From the NCBI GenBank assembly GCA_030407005.1, contig JAUDYN010000008.1:2542001-2606000 (forward strand): a stretch of DNA of 64,000 nt. Direction: 5' to 3'. Below the pieces are notes generated by a model, which saw only the letters and a program-made list of their open reading frames with translations, was not told the origin of the DNA and did not search any database. How positions within the stretch are numbered: the stretch's first letter is position 1; every line of letters begins with the position of its first letter. Source of the DNA: Desarmillaria ectypa. Its lineage: Eukaryota; Basidiomycota; Agaricomycetes; Agaricales; Physalacriaceae. The position numbers and the translations under genes were made by a program. Below, piece after piece: positions 21,677 to 33,210 of this stretch.

Positions 21677-23450
21677 ATGGAGCGATACGAGGTATGCAAT
21701 CCGAAAACGTTTTGTGACCTTACCTAACTATCTTGCTAGAAAGAAGCTATGAACGGATCTCTTCCAGCTCTTACGGTGTTGTCTCGAGACACTACGAGGA
21801 ATGTAACGCTGTTTTCCGTCATAGTGAAATCGATTCGTCAGCATCTTCTCACTGTTCCCATCCCGACGACTCCCGCCGATTCCTTACTCTAGGAATGGCA
21901 GGATGACAACATGACCACTATCCACATATGTCTTGTCAGTCTGAAAAGTGCCATATCCCATCTCGAGCCAGAGGATGCATGCAGCATCGCACTTGTTTCC
22001 TCATTATGGCCAGATTTATACCGCTGCATCACTACATTCCTTGATACCCACGTCGTCGACGTTTCACTGTCTTCGCTACCATCGCTTTATTAAATCGAAA
22101 CATGGTTTACCATGGTGGATGCAATTTTATCCCTATTGCTTGACCTGTCTCGCACATCACAGTGGTGGTCGTTGATGATTGAGACACCTGGTATGCCTCA
22201 TGGCGGTGAGCTTTCAGGCCAGATCATTCAATCTTATGACGTCAGACTGCAAGCCTGTCGGTGGTGATCCAGTTCTTGCCATGATCTGTATCATGCAGGG
22301 GATACCCTCTGAAAGGGTTGCTCCCCTTCTCGAGGCCGTCGTCTCTCGAATCCAGACATTGACCCCAATGAGCTACGCGCTTGGACAATCTCTGGATATT
22401 ATGTACTACGTCACCGTACGTTCGGGGAGCTTCACCCGGCATTTTCTCATCCATTATTCCATCCCTTGGACATGCCGTTTGATGTCACGAATCACTTCTG
22501 AACTGCGTCATGATAGACCCCGTCCATCCTCCGAAAATATGAAGGCACTAGAGAGGAACCTCTGCGTCTGTTGCGCGTATCTCCTCAAAGTATGCTTTTC
22601 AAGAGGTTACCGATGGCTTTTGCAAGCGATCGAGTGACATCTACTCGAGCTGATTCTCAGATGTCTTCCATTCGCGCTATCCTTGGATACCTCCTGAAGT
22701 ACGACCCTTATCGCGCTGCTCACTGAATCTTGCAACGTTGTTTACACATTTCTCGTACAGTGTTCCATTATCGTTGCTTGCGAAAAGGGAATGGACAGTA
22801 GCACGCGCGGGCTTTGAGGAAAATCTAAGGCTGCGATAATGACTCTTGTGCTAGACGCGATGTAAGAATGGCTCTTCTTTTGACCTTTATACATTCATTC
22901 ATGGATTGACTTCAAGTGCCCTCGCGGCTTTACCAATGGAGAAAAGCCCTTGCGGCAGTGTTCTGGATGCCACCACAACTCTTACTGCACTCGCGAATGC
23001 CAAAAGGCAATGTGGCCCGAACAAAACTTATTGCAAAAAAACTTCGAAATATGCGCACGAGTAGGCGTCTTCTGGTGGTGAGATTGATTATGATTTTGCA
23101 CAGATGGAAATATGATGCCTATTACCAACCGAGACGAGCATTTTCTCCAGGCGATGAAACTTAGTGATATCCACGGCCATGCGCGTTCGATCAAGGCGCA
23201 AGCCCAGCATGTAAGACGGGATTATCCTCTTGTCATTGCCTTGGACTACGTGTCTGTGCCTATGACAGTCACGGTGAGGTCGTCGTTAGACTTCAAGGAC
23301 CTTGAAGTGTCCGCAAGCTCCTGGGACGAGCTCATAGAAGAGGCACGGAGTCAGAGAGGCGAGTTGGTGTATGTTCGATTACCAGAGCTTAGTCAAACGC
23401 GGGAGTCTTTCCAATGTGTTGCCATGGAGATGCGTGTCCTTCGAGCTTGA
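21677..23450 (+). pseudogene. MYND zinc-finger family gene, damaged copy
   Basis: Exon 1 encodes only MERYE, then a 48-nt intron (GTATGC..GCTAG), then KEAMNGSLPALTVLSRDTTR. The sequence follows the inverted copy at 29528-31395 along its length: IRQHLLTVPIP, SLWPDLYRCITTFLDTHVVD, MPHGG and GGDPVLAMICIMQGIP all have partners there. A finger-like segment at about 22917-23020 reads QCSGCHHNSYCTRECQKAMW, the CxxC..C...C part of a MYND finger, but the expected WxxH..C end is replaced by WPEQNLLQ. The C-terminal frame (23112-23450) is open and matches VLAVDYSSAPMTITIRSLLD of the other copy as VIALDYVSVPMTVTVRSSLD. A TAG (after PADSLL) and a TAA (after SLPSLY) interrupt conserved segments, and the exon after the finger does not join in frame. 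MYND fingers bind proline-rich partners; the product is probably lost. Confidence 0.6.
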
Positions 23451-25365
23451 GCTGGACAGAAAAAGGATATCAGGGAAAATAGCATTTATTGCATTAGAAT
23501 AAACGTCTTCAATGTACATAGGCTTTGGCCGACTACCATAAATCATACTTGCGGTCATCCGGTTCTCATAATTGAAATTTCTGTCACATTGATATGCTTA
23601 GGGTTTCATCGAACTTCTGTCAAGAAAAGACCCACCATGGACAGTGCGTTCTTGATATTCGCATGGACTGTCGAAGGAATGAAATAGCTGAAAAGAGCCT
23701 GCAAGTCACCCTTCGCACAATGATGGCGCATCGTTGCGGTTTGTAGAGCCCTCGGGCGAGCATAGTCGTCGCAGGAATGAAGAGCTTCCAATGAGGGACG
23801 GCGATAGAGCTTCTCCCCGAGCAAGAACAGTAACCTATGAATCAGCTTTTTGTTGGCATCGAAGGATCTTCCGGGTGAATGGGCAAGATGTCATGAATCT
23901 TATACGGTGCATTTTCTTGTAGTCAAGGATGTCAAAAGCGTGACCATTAGAGTAGCGGTTCCAATCAATATGTTACCCAGGATATAGCAAGAAGAGTTAA
24001 CCAGGTCTGAGAAAACAGCCTGAGCCTTGAAGGAAGAAACAGGAGTTGAAAACGAAGCGATATTCTGTGCAGCGACTAAAGAAATGTTCGAGTTGGGGGT
24101 TCTGTTGGTAGTGCAACATCACAGCTTCTCTGTCTCTTTATACGTGCAGGGCTCTAATTCTTGAAAATTGAACCTTTGAGAAAACCGGTATATGCCGAAG
24201 TTGATCACCTGACTGCGGCCTGTCAGCCGATTTCTCGATGCAAATGACGCCCACCTCGCCACCCGAGAGCCAAGAATCGTCTCACGCAATCCTTACACAC
24301 ATTCCTTCTCTTGTCTCGGCATCATGTTCTCTAGATCATCCTCTGTTTGAATGATTATCATGGGACGCACCAAGCCACCGCGGTTCTCAGCTTGATCATT
24401 ATCCACAAAAATATCAGAACCAGAATCATCCCAGATAATCCGAGAGGGACAGAAGCAGGGCTCTGAGCTCAGCGGCACAATGAGGGTGTTCGAACACGCA
24501 AGCTCAGGGGATGTCGCAGAGCTGGGAGGCATTTGACATTGAGGTACGACAGCGTCACGCAATGACTTTGTCTATTCACCTCTCTGATAACCGTTAATAT
24601 CACAGATACTTACTAAATTCATTACGCGTCCACAGACGGGGAACTTTGTCCATCATGTATCATGCCTCGTTGCCCACTGTAAGCCGATTTTTGTCCGGAT
24701 CTAGCCTTGTGTTAAGAGACCTCGAAGCCCATCTCGCAGCTGCGCAGGAACCCTGGAAGTTTACTTCTTTTATCATATGATCCAGAATCATAGGCGAACA
24801 ATTCAAGGAGCCAGATAGAGCGGGTATTTGGATCGGGTCGAAGGGCATCAGCGCCAAGAGAGAAGCAGACGGGGTCAAGTCCGGAAAAACGACGAAGTGG
24901 CAATTGGCCTGTAAGTAACGTCACACTTTATATTTTCTTTACCTGTCCCACTGACAGTGTATTGTAGACAAACACACAAAGGCTACACCGCCTTGGTCGG
25001 CTGCTGATTTGGTCTTCGACTGCGGTTTCCTCTGATAAGGAACAGCATGATGGGGCGTACGAACAAGCACGCATCGAGACTTGGCACGCCTTGGTAGGAA
25101 TGTAGCGGCCTAGGCCGAACTTCGGCAGAAGAAAAAAAAACGAGAACAGAGAGGCTACAAAAGGGGGGTGGTAGCGAAAGGTTTGGATCCTTCTACCCAT
25201 CGCGTACTTCCCTCTTATCATTTCCGATTGCCCAGAATCGTGAAACGAGTCGCCCTCGAGTCAGACGGCCACTGAAGAAGATCGCTGGGCTGGTTCCTAT
25301 GTCCGACCTTTCTTTTACTATAGCTTTCTTTTATCTGACTCGCTGTCTGTCTTTCAGCTCCAAAT
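23451..25365. other. upstream region of F-box gene A, with a duplicated block
   Basis: No complete gene. Minus-strand frames at 23606-23824, 24293-24562 and 24660-24924 have no known motifs. From about 24678 onward the plus strand is recognisably similar to 41208 onward, the flank of the F-box pseudogene. Shared pieces include TAAGCCGATTTTT and CAAGAGAGAAGC. Nearer the gene are CCGGCAGAAG (41691 onward; the partner reads TTCGGCAGAAG near 25120) and GGATC.TTCTAC. Duplication therefore took in roughly 700 bp of 5' flank. Confidence 0.5.
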
Positions 25366-26701
25366 ATGGAAAAACACTACACTGGATTTAGTACACTCCC
25401 GCAGGAGCTCATCGACGCTATCATCGATGAGAACGAAAACGATAAGGCCGCCTTATGCGCGTGTTCCCTAGTCAGCCGTTCCTGGACATATACCTCGCAA
25501 CGCCACATATATTCTCAGATACGTTTCAATGATAGCAAACGACGCTACTACTACGCCCAAGGACACAGCCAGCGCGATATGGAGAAATTCCACGTGCTTA
25601 TATGTGCCTATCCTCACGTTGCTACGCTCGTGAGAGCCATCGAGGTCTCGCCACATCTCGACGCGCAGCTCCTCGCGCTCATCCTTCAAAAACTAATCAA
25701 GCTCGAAAACGTGTCGCTTGATCTCTGCGGATATCACTGGGACGAGATTTCGCCATATATGCAAGGCACTATTCTTGCCACCCTTCGCTCTCCTCGAGTA
25801 ACCTCTCTCGAGCTGAGAGAAGGGTCGTTTCCTCATTGTGCAGACTTCTTAGCCCTTTTGGACGCCTGCGGTGGTCATCTTAAGCATTTATCCCTCTCCG
25901 ACGTATCATGGGATGACCTGGAAGCAGCATCAACAGCTGCGTTCTCAAGCAGACTGGAACTGCAGCTGGATTCGGTAGCGCTCAGCTTGTATGAACATTC
26001 GTACTTTCCGCTGGTCCGGTTGTTGCAGTCTTCGGTCGATGTTAGTCATCTTCGACGGCTATCGGTGCTCGTTGCTGGATCTGCAGATCTTGCGAAGCGC
26101 ATGTGTATCACGGAGATATTCAAGCAGCTGGATGGTAGTCCTCTGAAACACCTCGTGTTGAATGTTTGTCTTGGAGGTAAGCCCAGGTTTTATATTTAAG
26201 CTGCAACCTTGTCTGATAACACCTGTAGAGCCATTATCCAACCTGATTGATATTTCACAACTTTGTTCGATACATATGAAGCTGTGGTGGATTCGCCTAG
26301 AACAGCATCCGAAGCCTGACGATTGGTTACGTTGGCTGACTGTGTTGTTCAGAGAGCTCGCTAAACACGAGGTGGTTGAGGAGGTCACATTCGACATCTT
26401 CTATGCGAGTGATATTACAGTGTATGCTGATGAATGGGCTGTCCTGGATGCAACACTGGGGGGATTACGGTCGTTGAGAAAGGTCAACGTAAAGCTGGAT
26501 AATTATGATTGTGTGCGAGCGCGGTGGAGACGTTCGAGGGAGTATTCGAGCTCTGTCGGAGATGGTGTAAGGATGATTCTGCCGACCCTAGCCAAGCAAG
26601 GAGTTCTTTCTGTGGAGGTGCGGTTGTTGTCACTCGCACTCTTGCTACAAATGGCTTGCTCACTTATTTGATTCTAGGTTGCTGCTAGTTTTCCTAGCTG
26701 A
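25366..26701 (+). CDS. F-box protein (copy A)
   Basis: Three exons, 25366-26176, 26229-26617 and 26678-26701, with introns of 52 and 60 nt; 407 residues. The F-box (about residues 9-48) begins LPQELIDAIIDENENDKAAL and continues CSLVSRSWTYTSQRHIYSQI, the standard agaricomycete form. The rest is a leucine-rich, LRR-like scaffold (for example VTSLELREG, HLKHLSLSDVSWDDL, LVRLLQSSVDVSHLRRLSVL). The tiny last exon codes VAASFPS. F-box proteins link Skp1-cullin-1 ubiquitin ligases to targets through the C-terminal part; the target is unknown. Copy B downstream has exons of exactly the same three sizes (811, 389, 24 nt), and a third copy at 41936 is a pseudogene. The start is the first ATG and no upstream exon is needed. 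Confidence 0.88.
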
Positions 26702-28012
26702 TAGTATTGAATCTTGTCACACTAGTAACATTCTAAGACCCGTTTGACGCGATTTTGGTACATAAACTTCTAGAATAAGGACCAACAACTCGAAAGCGTC
26801 TTCGCAAAGGTGTCGCTGTTCATCGATATCATTGTAAGCGACAGGGCAGCATCATAAGCAGATGCGATGTTTATGGTCATTGGTGACGCTTGGTTGCCGT
26901 CGTGTTTCTCCCATGGACTTGTCAAGATTGTGGAGTTCACAATGACGTTGTCATGGATATTGGCCTTGTCGTGTTAGCACACGTGCTCGTCTAGGACCTT
27001 CTCGTCTAAATTCAAGTTAGTATGTGTCTACAATATCCACTTTTTAGCACTCACTGATAGTATACACACGTTTGTCCGTCGTACTGGCTGTCATTGCTAG
27101 TGCTTCTTTCCAGAATGTGAAATCTACCAGGGATGAAAAGTGAAGCATCCCTAGTTCAAGTAAGCGCCTGCAAACGCCATCGTCCCAGCTCGTTGGCACT
27201 CTGGAACGGATCCGCACGCCCTTTAAACTAGCCCGCGTTCAAAGAGTAGACACAATTCATACATGCCATCTGCTATCTCATCACGAGCCGCTTCTCGACT
27301 TCTTTGGTGCGCCATCTCTTGGACTACTATGTAGGACCAACAGGCTGTGCTATCAATTGGAATGTCACCGAATTAGCGATTTTACTACGCCCTGCTGGGT
27401 GGCCTCAACTATGCTATACCCTCCGACGTTGTATATGCTAGCAGGTCTCGTTCAGAATGATGGTGTAGAGCGTTGCTCGAGCACAGAAAGAATAGTCCAA
27501 TGGACTGCATGCTAGGAAGCACCTTTTCACGTGTATCAAAAGAACCTGGTTGCTGCATACTAATAGTTATCTAGGGCTTTTTCAACCAAGGGAGGAGTTT
27601 TTATGATCGATGTCCCAGATAAGGAAACGGACCGGAGTCCGTTTCACATGGGCACTAGTAACTACGTTATGGTCATTACCCTTCGGAAGACCGGTCCGCA
27701 GCAAGGATTGAAACTACGATCGTTTGCCATGAAGGTCGATATCGAGCAATCGAGACGATGGTAGGCTTCGAAGCGCACGGTCAACGACACAGGCCTATCC
27801 CACTTTTGGGTACTGGGGCCGTGCTTACTCGATAACCGCAAAAAAGAAAAAGGCCTTTGCCTGCTAACTACAAAAGGACCATGATAGCAAGGCTTACAAT
27901 GTTCAAGTCGTCCCCCCCCCCAATCTCTCACTGTATAGATCACGTCCAAGTAGCTTCTGAGAGCTACTGGAAATTAGATCAGTTAACCCACTCTCGCCTT
28001 GTAGCTGTGGCC
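26702..28012. other. spacer between F-box copies A and B
   Basis: No open frame above 95 codons. A short stretch near 27391-27460 (ACTACGCCCTGCT..., GCAGGTCTCGTTCAG) resembles sequence just after the F-box pseudogene (43277-43350), perhaps a leftover of the duplicated unit. A run of ten C residues sits near 27914. Confidence 0.4.
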
Positions 28013-29350
28013 ATGGATGCCAGGGTTGGTGTTCTCCCGCAAGAGCTCATCGATGCCATTATAGATGAGAATCATATCGATAAAGCAACCTTACGAACAT
28101 GCTCTCTCGTCAGCCGTTCTTGGACGTATCCCTCGCAGCGGCGGATATTCTCTCACATCAGCTTCAATCATCAATCCTGTCACTACCACCCCTTACAAGG
28201 CCGCAGGCGACGCGATATAGAACGGTTTAACTCCTTCATATCCGTACACCCTCACCTTGCGACGCTTGTGAAAAGCATTGAAGTCTCGCCCCTTCTTGAC
28301 GCTTACCTCCTCGGGACTACGCTGGAGAAACTCTTCAATCTTGAGAGTATATACCTTCATCTCTGTGGTTATTCCTGGGACGAGCTCTCCCTATCCATGC
28401 GGGATACCCTCATCACAGCCTTCCGATCTCTGCGCCTGACACAACTTGAGATTCGGGATGGACTGTTTCTCCACTACGCAGACTTCCTAGCGCTTCTGGG
28501 TACATGTCGGTATCTGAAGCATCTATCGCTTTCTGCGATATCCTGCGAAGACTCGGTGTGTTGCGAGAATTTGGAGGGGTCGGCCCGGTTTCCGAGTGGG
28601 CTGGAGTTGGAGTTGCGTTCCTTAGCACTCAGCTTGTGCGAGCCGCATTCCGCACTGGTACAGGTGTTACGGCCTTCGATCAATGTCAGCAGTCTCCAGC
28701 GGTTATTGGTGCTCACCGATGGCTCTGGAGACCTTGTAAAGCGCACCAAGGTCACGAAGGAGATTCTGCAGCAGCTAAATGGTAGCCCTTTGGAGCACCT
28801 TGTTTTGAACATCTGTCTCGGAGGTAAGTGCATTATTGGTTTCATAAATCGTCGCCTAATCATGAGTTTGTAGAACCATTATCGAACCTGATTGATATAT
28901 CCCATCTTCGCTCGATACACGTCAAGCTGTGGTGGATCTCCTATCAACAACACACGAAGCCTGTGGTATGGCTACGGTGGTTGACTGGCTTGTTCAGGGA
29001 GCTCGCTAAGTGGCATCGGTTGGAGGAGGTCACGCTCGAGATCTTCTACATGAGCGCCTTTACATCGTATGACGATGATTGGGCTGCCTTGGATGCAACA
29101 CTGGGACAGATTGATTCGTTGAGAAGGGTGCATTTGGGACTGGATGCTTACGATAGTACGAAGGCACGATGGAAAAATCTGAGGGAGTATCCCGGCTGCG
29201 TTGAGGATGATGTGAGGAGTATTTTGCCAATAGTGGCGAAGAGGAGAATTCTCACAATCGAGGTAAGACTTGCTGTTGCTTGTTGTGTTCTCGAATATAG
29301 GTAACTCACGTTCAAATTTCATCCAGTTCGCCGCTAATTATCCTGGCTAG
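28013..29350 (+). CDS. F-box protein (copy B)
   Basis: Three exons, 28013-28823, 28874-29262 and 29327-29350, with introns of 50 and 64 nt; 407 residues. Exon sizes and phases equal those of copy A exactly. The chosen ATG (CCATGG context) starts MDARVGVLPQELIDAIID; an open frame continues upstream to 27857 but lacks the paralogue's features and would add a membrane-less, low-similarity extension. The F-box spans about residues 8-45 (CSLVSRSWTYPSQRRIFSHI). The LRR-like remainder includes HLKHL-type repeats and EPLSNLIDISHLRSIHVKLW at the second exon. The last exon codes FAANYPG. Substitutions relative to copy A are scattered and all indels keep the frame, indicating selection on both copies. 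Presumed SCF ubiquitin-ligase adaptor with unknown target. Confidence 0.87.
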
Positions 29351-29527
29351 CGATTCTGGGTCGAATACGCGAGCTTCTTGTCTAAAAATATATAACGATA
29401 TTTGCTTATGCTAGCCACGACACGATGCATACACGCGATTGTGATATAGAATAGAACCGTAAACTTATATATACACAGCGTGATCTAGTCGAGCGTCGAT
29501 ATAATCCACCACACCACGAAAACCATG

Positions 29528-31395
29528 CTAAACGCCTAGAATAGGCAGTTGGAATGTCGTGGTGTACAACCAATTCCTGGGGTCCTCTTTAAGGGGTGTT
29601 TCAATGTACACCATTTCATTTCTGGGATCTTCTGTTGCCTGCCGCACCAAGTGCAGCCACCTCTTGCCGTGTTCTGGGTGGTCCTTGAAATCCAGCAACG
29701 AGCGAATCGTGATCGTCATAGGCGCAGAGGAATAGTCCACTGCAAGGACAAGATGATAAGCTGCAGCTTCGGGGTGTTTACAAAGGAAACTCTTCTTGTC
29801 TTCTCTGAGCTGCGTGGGAGGCCATCTCCTCCACAAAGCGCATATCTCGCTCAGTGCAGTGCAAAAGGAACACCTCTGAGAGATTATTGTTAGCCACGGA
29901 TAAGATACTGAAGGAGAGCTACCTACTTTTCGTTTGATCTTGTAAAAATTTGCAGACAGGTTTGTGACTTGGCCACATTAACTTTTGGGAAGTCCCTCGT
30001 ACAGTAGAGATATTTCTCGCAACCTGAACACATCTGAAGCGGTTTCTTCCCGTTGATGAGACGCTGAGGGCACTGGCAATTTGTAAAGAGGTGCGCTAAC
30101 GAGGTACCCCAAACTCATACCGTGAGATTAGAGCAAGAATCGTTGTCGCATCCAGCCGCGATAAAATATGACCGATACTGGGATCATAGAGCAACTTGAT
30201 CTGTCAGAAAGGTCCAGGTCCGACGAAAAAAATCATCCGCCAGCGAAACGTTGGCTTCTAGGCCCGCTCTTGTTATCCCTCCCATCACCCTTCCGGCTTC
30301 CGAAATGACGCAGCGCTGCCATTGAGAGAGTGTAAGTCGCTTCAGAGAGTTGACTGAGAGGAGCGAGGAGTGACGGAGAGCGGCTGGAACTTGCCAGGGG
30401 ACCGGAATCGGATGCAAAGGGGATCGATTCGAGGGCGAGCTCCAATCTATGATATTGTAGGCCTTGAATGAGTGTGGTGAAGCATAGATTGACGAGGTAG
30501 ACTATAGAGTAAAGAATATCGCCTCGAGATCCCGAGGGATCTCGGGGGGAGGTATTTGACGTAGTTTTACCGTGATGCGAGATACCGTAGACCGATTCTC
30601 TCTGACTTTGCTTATGACGAACCAGAGCAAATGGATGGTATGGGCGAAATTGCGCAATGATGATGGTGTGAAAGACAGTTCCTGTATTTGATGCACGACT
30701 CCTTGGAGAGAAGCTAAATTCTTTGTGAGGGCGTTTCGTGCAGAATAAAGGCGATGGCTTGACGGATGTTGTCCCCAGTCAGTTTTCAGAAGCGCACCAG
30801 GAGTGCCGTCGCGATTGGCTGCAAGGATGAGTACTGGGTCACCACCATGAGGCATACGGTGGAATGCGTAAAGGAACGTATGAAGTCTTCAGTCTCGAGG
30901 ACACAAGTGGGGATCGTGGACCGTCAGCAATAAAGACAATATAGCATCGGTCATATTGGATTTTTTTTGATTTTGGAGGAACGTTTCCAGGGAAGGAGTA
31001 GAAGCGTCTACGACGTGAGAATCAAGGAAGGAGGTAATCCAGCGACACATGTCTGGCCATAATCGGGAAACGAGCGCGACGTTGCATGCATTCTTGAGGG
31101 CATCGTTAGATAGCGCGGCTTGTAGGCAGAGGAAGCATGAATGGGTAGTATGCAGACTAGGATCATCGTCTCTTGTGAGAGACGAACTCAGAGTCAGCCT
31201 GGGTACGGGTATAGTGAGAAGGTACTGGCGGATGGCGTTTATTATGACGGGAAACGTGGTTGCATCTTTAGTAGCGTCTCTGCACAGCTCAATGAGAGCT
31301 GAGAGGAATCCATTGGTAGCTTCTTTCTGTCTCGTGCTTTCAGACGAGCCGAGAGAGAAAAAAGTTAAATTGCAGACCTTGTGTCGACTCGTCAT
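29528..31395 (-). pseudogene. MYND zinc-finger family gene, second damaged copy (inverted)
   Basis: Exon 1 (31395-31378) codes MTSRHK, then a 51-nt intron with an unusual GTCTGC donor (or read-through, since it is open and in phase), then KEATNGFLSALIELCRDATK. Conserved blocks of the family follow: IRQYLLTIPVP, SRLWPDMCRWITSFLDSHVV and MPHGGDPVLILAANRDG. An in-frame TGA separates the first two from the third. The MYND finger at about 30150-29940 is nearly complete: CDNDSC, then after an intron CPQRLINGKKPLQ and MCSGCEKYLYCTRD. A one-base shift then puts the remainder, QKLMWPSHKPVCKFLQD, in another frame. The C-terminal domain (29836-29528) is open. Unlike the plus-strand copy, this one keeps the finger's His and last Cys. 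With TGA plus frameshift it is most simply a pseudogene. Confidence 0.6.
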
Positions 31396-31830
31396 TCTGG
31401 TAACAAAACGTCTTTGCTTCAACCGTCCAGCATGGAGAGAATAATTATTTTGGGAGAAGAGTTGACCGTATATCAATGGGGCTTCTTTTGGAGTTCCTGA
31501 GCTCTCGGCAAACAGATAGCCACCAGCAACAGAAAATATCCCTCTCACTACGCCCTCATCCGATGAGAAGATATGAGAAAGCCAGAAATCAATCACATAC
31601 GCAACGCACCACTGTTTCGGGGGCCATATCGAATTCCGAGGACGATCAACAAGTGTAATGCGCCACACTCTCCAGAGCTATGTGCAGGTGCTACTAGTTA
31701 TAAGACGGATAAAGATTCATGCCACAGTACGAACTCCTTCCTTAGTCGACAGACTCTTCCGGTAAATCCACAAATTGAACTACGACATCAATCATCCACT
31801 TCTCCCGTAGTCGGGGACAATTATCCAATA

Positions 31831-32858
31831 TCAACTGCCTCCGGGGGTCAACGGTTTCCGACAGGAATGGCGAAACACTTTGATAACGACGCGGAAGGAT
31901 TTGAACGCAGAAAAGTGATTTTGTGTGAGGCAGCGATCAAATTCCTGCCACAAGGGCTCATCCCCACAGTGATTGTGAGGTTCTCGAGACGGGGGTGTCC
32001 CATCCTTTTTAGACATATCCTGCAACATGGACAGCCACCACTTCAACACAATGTCGGTTGCTGGAAGTCCTGTGTGCTTTTCCTTGCCGTGAATGTCGAC
32101 ACTGAGCGTCCTTAAATGTGAGAGCACCAAAGGTTCACACTTGGCTTTCCAACGCATATGCGTGCCGCGCGGATCTGGGCACATTCAGGCAGGGACAACA
32201 AGTGAACATAATGTGACGTACGGCCTACGATATGTAAATTCCCCATATGAAATTCTTCCAGGTTGTTTTTTGTCCTCCGAAGAAACTGATCAATTTTGGC
32301 AATGTCGTCAAGTTTGACATCCATGATTGTAACTTTTTGCAGCTTATCAATAGGACCAAAACTTGAACCGTCTAAAGCTGCATGCCACAGGTCACCATTA
32401 TCAACCGTGACCTTCCGAAGTGACGGTCCAATCCGTTGAACTGCTTCACGAGTCCGAGTCTTTGTCTTGAAATGCAGATTAGCGCAAGATAGTTCTTCCA
32501 ACATCGGGAAATGGCGTAGAAAAGTATAGAGATGATGTCGGTTACGAAATGTCGATGAAGTAAATGAGGCAGTTTTGATTGGACATCGGGATAACACGTC
32601 TGTTATCCGTCGGTCATCAAAATTTGCCATTGTGTATTTTTCGAATTGAATGTGTTCGAGATGGCGAAAGCGAGGCAGATTCTCTATAATGGACATTCCA
32701 AAATCGAACGGGCCGACATGTAGAGCGAGAGTATTGTCGGGGGCTGCGGACGTAGGACTCCACAAGACAGGGAAATCGCGTGAACGCGCGACGCTGCAGG
32801 AGCTGAAATGTCGCCTGGGTAATAGTAGGTGACGTGAAACAAGGCAGATCCTTGACAT
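31831..32858 (-). CDS. LRR-type F-box family protein lacking a clear F-box
   Basis: Two exons (32858-32222 and 32174-31831) joined by a 47-nt intron with a strong GTACGT donor and CCCAG acceptor; 326 residues. The join keeps the frame, turning two overlapping frames into one protein. The N-terminus reads CLVSRHLLLPRRHFSSCSVA, the second half of a fungal F-box, but no LPxEL first half is present upstream and no exon was found for it. The body has the irregular leucine repeats of this family (NLPRFRHLEHIQFEKY, FLRHFPMLEELSCANLHFKT, KLQKVTIMDVKLDD, LSHLRTLSVDI). It may be a 5'-truncated gene or have an undetected first exon. Without the F-box it could not dock to Skp1. The last 40 codons are uncertain, since another frame also looks protein-like there (LENLTITVG). 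Confidence 0.5.
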
Positions 32859-33210
32859 CTATAGCTCGACTTTAGTTGTTGTAAAGCGATAGGTTAATGA
32901 GAGAAGGCTTCAATGGTATCCGGACGTGACGGGAAAGGAGAAAGTTGGTTGATGACGCGATTCGAGTCGGGTGATCGGACCGAAAAATGCAAACACACTA
33001 GTATCGTAACCGTTTCTCTCACCACTTGACGTTGCAAGTCTATTCTCACTTTCTTGCTTGCAACAGTTAGGATGGTCAGACAGGTGGTCACCAGTCACCA
33101 GTCACTCCTATGAGCCCAGTAAGCAGAACAAAGCAATTTATTCATCTGCTTAATAGGGTTGACTTATGCTGGACAGATTTTACAACGCGAAATATTACTA
33201 TACGAGGGGA

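Noticed and set aside
30525..30544. 9-bp perfect inverted repeat (CGAGATCCC, 2-bp gap, GGGATCTCG)
   Set aside because: It lies inside the former coding sequence of the minus MYND copy and is too short to stand out from chance; no terminator or binding role is supported.
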